This document shows, piece by piece, positions 34,844-45,307 of a stretch of DNA of 64,000 nt (positions are counted from its first letter, which is position 1; each line of letters starts with the position of its first letter). The notes beneath the pieces were generated by a model. That model searched no databases and was not told the origin of the DNA. It was given only the letters and a program-made list of their open reading frames with translations. Origin of the DNA: Nocardioides marmotae (GTDB lineage: Bacteria > Actinomycetota > Actinomycetes > Propionibacteriales > Nocardioidaceae); NCBI RefSeq assembly GCF_013177455.1, contig NZ_CP053660.1:3038001-3102000 (forward strand), read 5' to 3'. The position numbers and the translations under genes were made by a program.

Positions 34844-35848
34844 ATGACCGACCGCCCCGAGACCGACCTCACCGTCGCCGTCACCGGCCCGACCGGCACC
34901 TTCGGCGCGGGGCTGGTGCCCCTGCTCGAGGCCGACGACCGGGTACGCCGCGTGGTCGGCGTCGCGCGCAGCGCGGTCGACCCGGCCGAGCGCGGCTGGG
35001 TCAAGACGACCTACCGGCGCGGCGACGTGCGCGACCCGGCCGCGCTGGCCGAGGCGTTCGCGGGCGCCGACGTGGTGGTGCACCTGGCCTTCGCGATCGT
35101 CGGCGGGGCCGCGGAGCAGACCCGCGCGATCAACGTCGACGGGACGCTCAACGCCTTCCACGCAGCGGCCGAGGCGGGCGCGCGGCGCTTCGTCTACGCC
35201 AGCTCGGTGGCGGCGTACGGCTTCCACGCCGACAACCCGGTCGGCATCGGCGAGGACTGGCCGACCCGGCCGGCGGACCGGCTGTTCTACGCCCGGGAGA
35301 AGGCCGAGCTCGAGGGCCTGCTGCGCGAGGCCGCCGCCCAGCACGACGGGATCGACCTCTACCTGCTGCGCCCGCCGATCGTGGTCGGCCCGAACGCCGT
35401 GGGCGGCAAGGCGCGACTGCCGGAGTGGGCCGCCGGCCTCGGGCGGCTGCTCCAGAGCGTGCCGAAGCGGCTCCCGCCGGTGCCGGTGCTCGTGCCCGAC
35501 CTGCCGCTCCAGCTGGTGCACGAGGGCGACGTGGGGCGGGCGCTGCTGCAGTGCGTGGTCGCCGCCGGCCCGCCCGGCGCCTACAACATCGCCGCGGACG
35601 ACACCCTGACCGCCGCCGACGTGGTCCGCATCCTCGGCGGCGTGCCCGTGCCGCTCCCGGCCGCGCCCGCCCACGCCGCCGCCCGGCTCGCCGCCGCGCT
35701 GCCGGGCCTGCCCCAGCCGGCGCAGTGGATCGAGGCCCTGGCCCACCCCGCGCTCATGGACACCACGCGGGCCAAGACCGAGCTGGGCTGGTCGCCGCGG
35801 GTCAGCGCCGCCGACGCGTTGCGCGAGACGCTCGGCCTGTCCACCTAG
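34844..35848 (+). CDS. NAD-dependent epimerase/dehydratase family protein
   Basis: A 334-residue extended short-chain dehydrogenase fold. The Rossmann motif is VTGPTGTFGAGL near 12-23, a variant of TGxxGxxG. VVHLAFAIVGG near 80, ASSVAAYGFHADN near 118 and the active-site tyrosine-lysine pair in RLFYAREKAELEGL near 148 follow. The substrate-binding half (LRPPIVVGPNAVGG) lies near 180. The ATG at 34844 gives a clean N-terminus. It is divergent from leuS and 10 bases upstream of the SDR gene, so the two are probably one operon. The substrate is unknown. Confidence 0.88.
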   Translation: MTDRPETDLTVAVTGPTGTFGAGLVPLLEADDRVRRVVGVARSAVDPAERGWVKTTYRRGDVRDPAALAEAFAGADVVVHLAFAIVGGAAEQTRAINVDGTLNAFHAAAEAGARRFVYASSVAAYGFHADNPVGIGEDWPTRPADRLFYAREKAELEGLLREAAAQHDGIDLYLLRPPIVVGPNAVGGKARLPEWAAGLGRLLQSVPKRLPPVPVLVPDLPLQLVHEGDVGRALLQCVVAAGPPGAYNIAADDTLTAADVVRILGGVPVPLPAAPAHAAARLAAALPGLPQPAQWIEALAHPALMDTTRAKTELGWSPRVSAADALRETLGLST

Positions 35849-35858
35849 AGTTCGGCGC

Positions 35859-36612
35859 ATGACCGTCACCGACATGTTCCGCCTCGACGGCAAGGTCGCC
35901 GTCGTCACCGGCGCCTCGAGCGGCCTCGGCGTCGCGTTCGCCCAGGCCTTCGCCGAGGCCGGCGCCGACGTCGTGCTCGGCGCCCGCCGCGCCGACCGCC
36001 TCGCCGAGACCGCCCGCCTGGTCGAGGCCACGGGCCGCCGCGCGCTGGTGGTGCCGACCGACGTCGCCGACCCCGACTCGTGCACGAACCTCGTCGCGCT
36101 GGCCATGGAGGAGCTCGGCCACGTCGACGTGCTGGTCAACAACGCCGGCATCGGCACGGCCGTCCCGGCGACCCGGGAGTCGCCCGAGGAGTTCCGCGGC
36201 GTCGTCGACGTCAACCTGAACGGCTGCTACTGGATGGCCCAGGCCTGCGGCCGGGTCATGCAGCCCGGCTCGAGCATCGTCAACATCTCCTCGGTGCTCG
36301 GCCTCACCACCGCGGGCCTGCCCCAGGCGGCGTACGCCGCGTCCAAGGCCGGCCTGCTCGGCCTGACCCGCGACCTGGCCCAGCAGTGGACCGGCCGCAA
36401 GGGCATCCGGGTCAACGCGATCGCGCCCGGCTTCTTCGACACCGAGATGACCGAGCAGTACCCGCCCGGCTACCTCGAGTCGCGCGGGGACCGGATCCCC
36501 GTCGGCCGCAAGGGCGACCCGGCCGAGCTCGCCGCCGCGGCGGTCTTCCTCGCCTCCCCCGCAGGCGGCTACATCACCGGGCAGACCCTCGTCGTCGACG
36601 GCGGGATGACCA

Positions 36613-36620
<8 letters not shown>
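35859..36620 (+). CDS. Short-chain dehydrogenase/reductase (SDR)
   Basis: A 253-residue classical SDR. The cofactor motif is TGASSGLG near 17-24, with acidic/basic context suggesting NAD(P)H use (GARRADR near 45). NNAGIG follows near 93, the catalytic serine is in NISSVLG near 142 and the Y-x3-K in AYAASKAG near 160. The C-terminal VDGGMTIT is usual for the FabG-like group. It starts 10 bases after the epimerase gene. Its last eight bases overlap the opposing AraC gene. The substrate is unknown; beta-oxidation-type or steroid-type hydroxyacyl substrates are possible. Confidence 0.92.
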
Positions 36621-39124
<2,504 letters not shown>

Positions 39125-39151
39125 CGGCCGGCGCGCGGGGGCCGGACCGGC

Positions 39152-39679
39152 TCAGCGGTGGATGGAGCGCGGCAGGCTGCGGTTGGCGACGCGGTTCTCG
39201 GCGTCGATCATCCAGGCGAGCTGCTCGAGCCGCTCGATGATGACGTGCAGGATGTCGGCCGTCGTGGGGTCCTCGGCGTCGACGTCGTCGTGGATGCGGC
39301 GGGCCGTGCCGGTGACGGCGTAGATCGCGGTGGTGATCAGGTCGACGCACTCGGCGGTGTTGACCTCGCCGGCGGGGAACGCCGGGAGCGAGGTCTGCTC
39401 GGCGACGGCGGCGGAGCGGCCGTCGGGGACGACGTACAGCGCGCGCATCCGCTCGGCGACCTGGTCGGAGAACTCCCGCGCGGCGTCGACGACCTCGTCG
39501 AGCTGCAGGTGGAGGTCGCGGAAGTTGAGGCCGACGACGTTCCAGTGCGCCTGCTTGCCCTGGAGGTGGAGCTCGATGAGGTCCACGCTGAGCTGCTGCA
39601 GGTGCGAGGCGAGCTGCTCGGAGGCGGTGAAGGCAGGCTTGGCGACGTGGGTGCTGTCGGGCTGCAGGAGATCGGTCAT
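39152..39679 (-). CDS. dps: Dps/ferritin-like DNA-binding stress protein
   Basis: A 175-residue mini-ferritin that stores iron and protects DNA from oxidative damage. The ferroxidase region is intact: LQGKQAHWNVVGLNFRDLHLQLDEVVDAAREFSDQVAERM, with the usual two histidines, aspartate and glutamate near 40-78. No long Lys-rich DNA-binding tail is seen, only a short LPRSIHR end. I chose ATG 39679 (MTDLLQ) rather than the TTG three codons upstream. A 21-bp palindrome lies 20 bases upstream of the start and may be its operator. Confidence 0.92.
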   Translation of the reverse strand: MTDLLQPDSTHVAKPAFTASEQLASHLQQLSVDLIELHLQGKQAHWNVVGLNFRDLHLQLDEVVDAAREFSDQVAERMRALYVVPDGRSAAVAEQTSLPAFPAGEVNTAECVDLITTAIYAVTGTARRIHDDVDAEDPTTADILHVIIERLEQLAWMIDAENRVANRSLPRSIHR

Positions 39680-39698
39680 AGGGGCCAACTTAGCGACT

Positions 39699-39719
39699 TT
39701 TCTGGATCGGTTCCAGAAA
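39699..39719. promoter_or_regulatory. Palindrome upstream of dps, possible operator
   Basis: TTTCTGGA and TCCAGAAA are perfect 8-bp arms separated by TCGGT (39699-39719). It sits 20 bases upstream of the dps start and 12 bases past the acyl-CoA synthetase stop. There is no T-run in the dps-upstream direction that would mark a terminator, so an operator is more likely, but this is inference. Confidence 0.5.
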
Positions 39720-39731
39720 GGGAAGGCTCCC

Positions 39732-41393
39732 CTAAGCGGGCGCCCCCTCCGGCGCGACGGCCCGCTGCTTGGCCCAGCGGTAGTCGGCCTTGCCCGACGG
39801 CGAGCGCTCGACCACCCCGACCCGGATCACCGCGCGCGGGACCTTGTAGCGCGCGACGTGCCGGGCGCACTCGGTGAGCAGGTCCTCGTCGGTCGCGGTC
39901 GCCCCCTCCTCGAGCTGGACGACGGCGACCGGCTCGCTCCCCCAGCGCTCGGAGGGCCGGCCGACCACCACGACGTCGCGGACGGCGGGGTGGTGGGCGA
40001 GCGCGCGCTCGACCTCCTCGACGAAGATCTTCTCCCCGCCGGAGTTGATGGTGACCCCGTCGCGCCCGAGCAGCCGGATCCGGCCGTCCTCGAGCAGGTC
40101 CGCGCGGTCGCCGGGGATCGAGAACCGCTCGCCGTCGATGATCGGGAAGGTCCGGGCGGTCTTCGCCGCGTCGCCGAGGTAGCCCAGGGGCACCCGCCCG
40201 CGCTGGGCCAGCCAGCCCCCGCCCTCCCCCGGCTGCAGGACGCGGGTGAGCAGGTCGTCGACCACGGTCGTCGCCGGCACCGGCGCGAACGTCGCGGCGT
40301 CGGCCTCCATCCCCTTCAGCGACATCGAGCTCATCTGCAGCCCGGTCTCGGAGGAGCCGGCGGCGTCCATGACGACCATGTGCGGCGCGAGCTCGAGGAA
40401 GCGGTCGCGCACCGCGGGGGTCAGCGGCGCGCTGCCGTTGTTGATCGCGGCGATGCCGGACAGGTCGTAGTCGCCGCGCTCGATCTCGTCGATCAGCGGG
40501 CGCACCACGGCGTCGCCGACGACGGGAATGCTGACCGCCCCCTCACGGATCGCAGTGGTCAGCACGTCGGCGGCGTCGAGGTGGTCGACGTGGTGGGGCA
40601 GCACGATCCGGCCGCCGCTGGTCAGGGTGTGGAACGTCGACCACTGGGCGGCGCCGTGCATGAACGGCAGCGCCATCAGCAGGGTCATCCCGCCGCCGGC
40701 AGTGCGGGCCGCCTCGGCGATCGAGTCGTAGGACGCATGCGGCTCGGTCGTGCCGAACGGCGTACCGCCCATCGAGGTGACGTAGATGTCGTCCTGGCGC
40801 CACAGCACGCCCTTGGGCATCCCGGTCGTGCCGCCGGTGTAGAGCACGAACAGGTCGTCGGGGGACGGCTCGGGCATCCCGGCGGCCGGCTCGGGCGTGC
40901 CGAGGACGGACTCGTAGTCCACCGCGCCGGGCAGCAGGTCGTGGCCGGAGTCGTCGGCAACCTGGACCAGCACCCGCAGGTGCGGCAGCCGGTCGCGGAT
41001 CGCGGCGACCCGCGGCGCGAACTCGGCGTGGTAGACCAGCGCGGTCGCCGCGGCGTCGGTGAGCAGGTAGGCGAGCTCCTCCTCGACGTAGCGGTAGTTG
41101 ACGTTCACCGCGGCGGTGCGGGCGCGGTAGCTGGCGAGCATCCCCTCGAGGTACTCGTTGCCGTTGCGCAGGTAGAGCCCGACGTGGTCCTGGCCCGACT
41201 CGTGGCCGGCCAGCCCGGACCGCTCGACGTGGCACCCGAGGCCCTGCTCGACGAGGAAGTGCGCGAGCCCGTCGACCCGGCGCTCGAGGTCGCGGTAGGT
41301 CAGCCGCCGGTCCCGCCAGACCAGCACCTCCTGGTCGGGGACCGTGGCGGCCACCGTCGCGAAGACCGTGGAGAGGTTGAACTGCTGGCTCAT
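39732..41393 (-). CDS. Acyl-CoA synthetase (FadD19/FadD17-like)
   Basis: A 553-residue ANL-family acyl-CoA ligase. The adenylation P-loop is VLYTGGTTGMPKGVLW near 180-195, MDAAGSSETGLQ near 330 supplies the A5 motif, and GDRADLLEDGRIRLLGRDGVTINSGGEKIFVEEVE near 425-460 the A7-A8 region, with the A10 lysine in SPSGKADYRW near 535. The set resembles FadD19/FadD17-type ligases of steroid side-chain or fatty acid breakdown. The start ATG 41393 has AGGAGG upstream. A sequence matching the KstR operator lies 14 bases before the start, and a MarR-type gene is divergent. Confidence 0.93.
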   Translation of the reverse strand: MSQQFNLSTVFATVAATVPDQEVLVWRDRRLTYRDLERRVDGLAHFLVEQGLGCHVERSGLAGHESGQDHVGLYLRNGNEYLEGMLASYRARTAAVNVNYRYVEEELAYLLTDAAATALVYHAEFAPRVAAIRDRLPHLRVLVQVADDSGHDLLPGAVDYESVLGTPEPAAGMPEPSPDDLFVLYTGGTTGMPKGVLWRQDDIYVTSMGGTPFGTTEPHASYDSIAEAARTAGGGMTLLMALPFMHGAAQWSTFHTLTSGGRIVLPHHVDHLDAADVLTTAIREGAVSIPVVGDAVVRPLIDEIERGDYDLSGIAAINNGSAPLTPAVRDRFLELAPHMVVMDAAGSSETGLQMSSMSLKGMEADAATFAPVPATTVVDDLLTRVLQPGEGGGWLAQRGRVPLGYLGDAAKTARTFPIIDGERFSIPGDRADLLEDGRIRLLGRDGVTINSGGEKIFVEEVERALAHHPAVRDVVVVGRPSERWGSEPVAVVQLEEGATATDEDLLTECARHVARYKVPRAVIRVGVVERSPSGKADYRWAKQRAVAPEGAPA

Positions 41394-41406
41394 CGCGCCT
41401 CCTGAG

Positions 41407-41420
41407 TGGAACAGGTTGCA
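41407..41420. promoter_or_regulatory. KstR-like operator upstream of the acyl-CoA synthetase
   Basis: TGGAACAGGTTGCA matches the TNNAACNNGTTNNA consensus of KstR, the TetR-type repressor of cholesterol and fatty acid genes in mycobacteria and rhodococci, at all eight fixed positions. It lies just upstream of the ligase ribosome binding site, where a repressor would block transcription. Match to the motif is seen; regulation is inferred. Confidence 0.6.
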
Positions 41421-41531
41421 GAAACCGTAGAGCACCGGCGCCCCGGTGTGACGAGCGTTACGGTCACGTCCCAGGGACGGAGACGGCAAGGGATCGTTGA
41501 TCGGTTGCCGCCACCGGAAGGGGAGGTCGAC

Positions 41532-41987
41532 ATGGACCGGGTCGAGGACCTGCTGCACGAGGCGCTCTCGGAGTACGCCGTGCAGGGCGACGCCTACCTC
41601 GCGCGCGTCGCCGAACGGATGTCGCCGGGCATGGGCCGCCTGGCGCTGGTGGTCCTGATCCGGGTCGACCGGTTCGGCGCGCTGCGGGAGGCCGACCTGA
41701 TCGCCCAGCTGCGGCTGCCGGCCGCCGAGACGCGCCGCCTCGTCGACGACCTGGTCACCCGCGGCCTGGCGGCCCGCACCGGTGGCGAGGCGCCGATGCT
41801 CGTCGGGCTCACCGAGCGCGCGCGGGGCCTCCTGCTCGACGCCGCCGACGAGCGCCGCGGGCGGATCCTCGACAGCCTGGAGGACTTCACGCTCGAGGAG
41901 AAGGAGATCTTCGCCCGCCTGCTGGCGAAGTTCGTCCAGCGCGACGACCTGGTCGTCCGCTCCCTCGACCTGCCCCAGCGGGGCTAG
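41532..41987 (+). CDS. MarR-like winged-helix protein
   Basis: A 151-residue protein with the layout of a MarR-type regulator. A dimerising N-terminal helix is followed by a winged helix: FGALREADLIAQLRLPAAETRRLVDDLVTRGLAAR (helix-turn-helix and recognition helix, about 55-90), the wing EAPMLVGLTERARGLLLDA, and C-terminal helices (EEKEIFARLLAKFVQRD). The ATG at 41532 has GGGGAGG seven bases upstream. It is divergent from the acyl-CoA synthetase gene, so it may co-regulate it. Its stop codon lies inside a 14-bp tandem repeat. Confidence 0.82.
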   Translation: MDRVEDLLHEALSEYAVQGDAYLARVAERMSPGMGRLALVVLIRVDRFGALREADLIAQLRLPAAETRRLVDDLVTRGLAARTGGEAPMLVGLTERARGLLLDAADERRGRILDSLEDFTLEEKEIFARLLAKFVQRDDLVVRSLDLPQRG

Positions 41988-42035
41988 ACCGGCGGGGCTA
42001 GACCGGCGGGGTTAGACCGGCGGGGTTAGACGGGC
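41984..42035. repeat. 14-bp tandem repeat carrying both convergent stop codons
   Basis: The unit YTAGACCGGCGGGG occurs three times head to tail (41984-41997, 41998-42011, 42012-42025) with a partial fourth copy TTAGACGGGC. The first copy supplies the MarR TAG stop and the last supplies the TAA stop of the opposing DinB gene. It also fills the space between these convergent genes. Confidence 0.93.
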
Positions 42036-42763
42036 AGGCCGAGCCGGTCGAGGTCGCGCCGGGTGTAGCGCAGGTGCGCCCACTCCTCCTCGAGGATCAC
42101 GCGGAGGCAGTCACCCACGGTGGGCCGCCAGTCGCCGCCCCAGGGGTCCGCGCGTTCCTCGGCCAGCAGCTCGGGTGTCACGGTGGCGAGGACGTCGGTC
42201 ACGAGCCCCTGCCGCTCGGCGCGCACGGCGAGGACCTCCTCGAAGGTGGGCGGGTCCGCGCGGAAGACCGACATGTCGAAGCCCATCCCCTCCGCGCCGG
42301 TGAAGACCTGACCGATCTCGTGGAAGGGCTGCTCGACGCGCTGGATCCCGCCGCGCAGCCAGGCGTCGGTCGCCAGCACGAGGTGCCGCAGCGTCTGGGC
42401 CAGGGACCACTCGTCCTCGACGTGGGCGTCGACCAGGTCCGGCGGCGTGGCCGCCACGGTCTCCTGCCACGCGGCCCGGACGGCCGCCCAGCCCTCGCGC
42501 AGGCCCTCGGGCGTCTGCGAGCGCTGGAGCGCGCGGCCGGGGAACCGGCGGTCGAGCTCGGCCTCGACCAGCGGCACCACGTCGACGCCGTTCACCAGCA
42601 GGCTGCCGAAGGACAGGTCGTGGCTGTCGATGTCCAGCCCGTCGACGTCGACGCTGCGCATGGTCACGCCGCTGACGTCGGAGAAGCGCAGCGTGGCGCC
42701 CTGGAAGCTCGTCTGGAGGAAGGTCGCGCCCGCGAACCCCTCGGCGCCGGAGTACGTCGTCAT
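42026..42763 (-). CDS. Pentapeptide-like N-terminus fused to a DinB/YfiT metalloprotein domain
   Basis: A 245-residue protein. Residues 1-55 look like a short pentapeptide-repeat coil (GFAGATFLQTSFQGATLRFS then VTMRSVDVDGLDI). The rest is a DinB-like four-helix bundle: WSLAQTLRHLVLATDAWLRGG near 120 supplies one histidine and LRVILEEEWAHLRYTRRDLDRL near 222 another, the usual metal ligands. DinB-family proteins include thiol-S-transferases that use mycothiol or bacillithiol. The substrate is unknown. It converges on the MarR gene, sharing the tandem repeat, and lies downstream of pmt. Confidence 0.82.
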   Translation of the reverse strand: MTTYSGAEGFAGATFLQTSFQGATLRFSDVSGVTMRSVDVDGLDIDSHDLSFGSLLVNGVDVVPLVEAELDRRFPGRALQRSQTPEGLREGWAAVRAAWQETVAATPPDLVDAHVEDEWSLAQTLRHLVLATDAWLRGGIQRVEQPFHEIGQVFTGAEGMGFDMSVFRADPPTFEEVLAVRAERQGLVTDVLATVTPELLAEERADPWGGDWRPTVGDCLRVILEEEWAHLRYTRRDLDRLGLPV

Positions 42764-42803
42764 CGCGCCATCCTGACCCCTGCCGGCGCCCGCGTCGACC
42801 CGC

Positions 42804-44444
42804 TCAGATCCAGCGCTGGAACCAGATCCGGTCCAGCCAGTCCCCGTGGGTGAGCAGGCCGTTGGTGAAGATCGGCCAGAACCAGGCGAAGTTCAACATC
42901 ACCAGCACCAGGAACGACCCGGAGACGACCACCCCGACGGTGCGGCGGGTCGTCGGGACCCGGGAGGGCCCGATCAGCCTGCCCATCGCCAGCACGATCG
43001 CCAGCACCACGAACGGCAGCGCGAGGGAGATGTAGAACAAGAAGATCGGCCGGTCGTCGTACTGGAGCCAGGGCAGCCAGGTCGAGGCGGTGCCGACCAC
43101 GGCGACGCCCGCGCGCCAGTCCCGCGCGCCGATCCACGTCGTGACGGCGACCAGGAGCGCCAGCACGCCGCCCCACCACAGCACCGGGGTGCCGATGAGG
43201 AGCACCTGGCGCAGGCAGTCGCTGCCCTCGGGGGCCTCGCACCCGCGCGTGCCGGGCTGGATGTCGACGTCGGCGGCGACCCCGACGGGGCGGTTCATCA
43301 GCAGCCAGCCCGCGGGCTTGGAGGCGTAGTCGTGCTCGCTGCAGTTGAGGTAGTGGGTGTGGAAGGTGAACAGGTCCTGGTGGTAGCTCCACAGCGACCG
43401 CAGGGACTGCGCCACCTCGCCGGGGCCCGACGCGTCGGGCTCGGTCGCGGTCGGCCAGCGCGCCCCGGAGTCGTCGTCGTTGGCCTCGTTGCCGTCCTCG
43501 TCGCAGGGCCGCTCGGCCTCGAACTGGGTGTACTGGGTCGAGGAGAGGCTCTTCTCGTACTCGTCGGCGTGCACCAGCCAGCCGGTCCACGAGGCGACGT
43601 AGACGACCAGCGCGACGAGCACCATCCAGGCGAACGCCGGCACGCCGTCGACCAGCGCCGAGCGCAGCACCGGGCGGCGGACGCCGTGGGCACGGCGGGC
43701 GCCGGCGCTCCAGGCCCACACGAGCAGGCCGAAGGCGGCCAGGGGGTACGCCGCGGTCCACTTGGTGCCGACCGCGAGCCCGAAGAACACCCCGGCCCCG
43801 AGCAGCCAGGGCCGCCACAGCAGCCCGCGCACCGGGCCCCAGCCGGAGGTGACCGGCTCGGGGGCCAGCGCGGCGAGCCGGGCGCGGTACCAGTCGCGGT
43901 CGGCCACGACGCACGAGACGGCGCAGAGGGTGAAGAAGGCGAGGAAGATGTCGAGCAGCGCCAGCCGGGAGAGCACGAAGTGCAGCCCGTCGAACATCAG
44001 CAGCAGGCCGGCGACGACGCCGAGCATCGTGGAGCGGGTCATCCGGCGCACCAGCCGGACCATGACGAGCACCATCAGCGCGCCGACGACCGCCGAGGCG
44101 AACCGCCAGCCGAACGGGTCCATCCCGAAGATCCGCTCCCCCAGCGCGATCAGCCACTTGCCCACCTCGGGGTGGACGATCATCGAGGGGTCGGACTGCC
44201 ACAGGCCGTCGGTGGTGCCGTCCAGGATCTTCTCGTCGGCGCCCTCGACGTACTCCCGGACGTAGCCGTGGTTGGCCAGCGACCAGGCGTCCTTGGCGTA
44301 GTAGGTCTCGTCGAACTGGAACTGGCGGGGCTCGCCGAGGTTCCACAGCCGCAGCACGAGGGCGAGCAGCGCGACCCCGATGGCCGCGGTCCAGGAGACG
44401 ACCGGGTCCTCGCGGCGGGCCGCGAGGACCGGTGGGGTGCGCAC
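42804..44444 (-). CDS. pmt: Dolichyl/polyprenyl-phosphate-mannose protein mannosyltransferase
   Basis: A 546-residue GT39 membrane enzyme that moves mannose from polyprenyl-phosphate-mannose to Ser/Thr of secreted proteins. The first external loop carries the conserved acidic pair in QFDETYYAKDAWSL near 43-56 and HPEVGKWLIALGERIFGMDPFGWR near 90-115. About eleven hydrophobic segments follow, and DDRPIFLFYISLALPF lies near 440. The C-terminal PMT_4TMC region is present and the length is normal for actinobacterial Pmt. It lies 29 bases downstream of the PLP enzyme gene, so it may be read through from murL-murD2. Confidence 0.93.
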   Translation of the reverse strand: MRTPPVLAARREDPVVSWTAAIGVALLALVLRLWNLGEPRQFQFDETYYAKDAWSLANHGYVREYVEGADEKILDGTTDGLWQSDPSMIVHPEVGKWLIALGERIFGMDPFGWRFASAVVGALMVLVMVRLVRRMTRSTMLGVVAGLLLMFDGLHFVLSRLALLDIFLAFFTLCAVSCVVADRDWYRARLAALAPEPVTSGWGPVRGLLWRPWLLGAGVFFGLAVGTKWTAAYPLAAFGLLVWAWSAGARRAHGVRRPVLRSALVDGVPAFAWMVLVALVVYVASWTGWLVHADEYEKSLSSTQYTQFEAERPCDEDGNEANDDDSGARWPTATEPDASGPGEVAQSLRSLWSYHQDLFTFHTHYLNCSEHDYASKPAGWLLMNRPVGVAADVDIQPGTRGCEAPEGSDCLRQVLLIGTPVLWWGGVLALLVAVTTWIGARDWRAGVAVVGTASTWLPWLQYDDRPIFLFYISLALPFVVLAIVLAMGRLIGPSRVPTTRRTVGVVVSGSFLVLVMLNFAWFWPIFTNGLLTHGDWLDRIWFQRWI

Positions 44445-44473
44445 GCGCTGAGGTTACCGACCGGGTCGGAGGC

Positions 44474-45307
44474 TCAGACGAGGTCCCGCGGCAACGCGCC
44501 GAAGCCGTCCGCGACCGCGGCGAGCAGGTCCTGGTCGACCGCCAGCTCGTGCTCGTCGAGACGCACGACCGGGCGTGCCGGGTGGTGGACGTTGACCGCG
44601 AGCACGAGGTCGGCCTCGACCAGCTCGGCGAGGCGGACCGGGCGGCGCACCGGGCGCCGGCCGAGGCCGGTCGCGACCTCGAGCAGCGCCGCCACGGTGA
44701 CCGAGTCGAGCAGGTCGCCCCCGTCCGGGGTGGCCACCTCCTCGCCGCGCCACACCAGCACCGACCAGGTCACCCCCTCCAGCACCCGGGCCCCGCTGGT
44801 GGGCCCCGTGGTGAGCCCGGTGGTGAGCAGCGCGTCGTCGTACCCGGCGAGCTGGGCCTCGCGGCGCAGCCGGACCTGGGTGAGCAGGTGGGTGGCCTTG
44901 AGGTGCGCCAGCTCGCGGGCGTGCTCGACCGAGCGGACGGCGAGGCCCGGCGTCGGCGCGGGCGGCCAGGCGGCCGGGCCGGAGCAGACCAGGACGCGGC
45001 AGCCGGCGGCGGCGGCGGGGTCGTGCAGGTCGAGCCGGGCGGGGTACGCCGTCACCCGCACCGACGCCGCGCCCGGCCGCGCCCGCAGGTGCTCGCGGAC
45101 GAGCCGGCCGACCTCGGCGCGGTCCAGCTCGTGGCCCCACAGCTCGCGGGTGCCGCGCGTGAGCCGGTCCAGGTGCCGCGGCCAGTCGAGGACGGACCCG
45201 TCGACGGCGACGAACGTCGTGTAGACGCCGTACCCCTGGAGCGCGAAGGCGGGCGGGACCGCGTCGACCTCGACGCCGTCGAGGGTGTGCCGGTCGGGGC
45301 CGCTCAC
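44474..45307 (-). CDS. Class IV PLP-dependent aminotransferase-like protein
   Basis: A 277-residue fold-type IV PLP enzyme (branched-chain aminotransferase, D-amino acid aminotransferase or aminodeoxychorismate lyase family). The cofactor lysine is in ARELAHLKATHLLTQVRLRREA near 135, followed by AGYDDALL. The cofactor glutamate is in SGARVLEGVTWSVLVW near 175, and VHHPARPVVRLDE lies near 247. Its start overlaps the murD2 stop by four bases (GTGA), so they are coupled. D-Ala/D-Glu transamination would fit the peptidoglycan context, and aminodeoxychorismate lyase is the other option; the sequence alone does not decide. Confidence 0.8.
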   Translation of the reverse strand: MSGPDRHTLDGVEVDAVPPAFALQGYGVYTTFVAVDGSVLDWPRHLDRLTRGTRELWGHELDRAEVGRLVREHLRARPGAASVRVTAYPARLDLHDPAAAAGCRVLVCSGPAAWPPAPTPGLAVRSVEHARELAHLKATHLLTQVRLRREAQLAGYDDALLTTGLTTGPTSGARVLEGVTWSVLVWRGEEVATPDGGDLLDSVTVAALLEVATGLGRRPVRRPVRLAELVEADLVLAVNVHHPARPVVRLDEHELAVDQDLLAAVADGFGALPRDLV

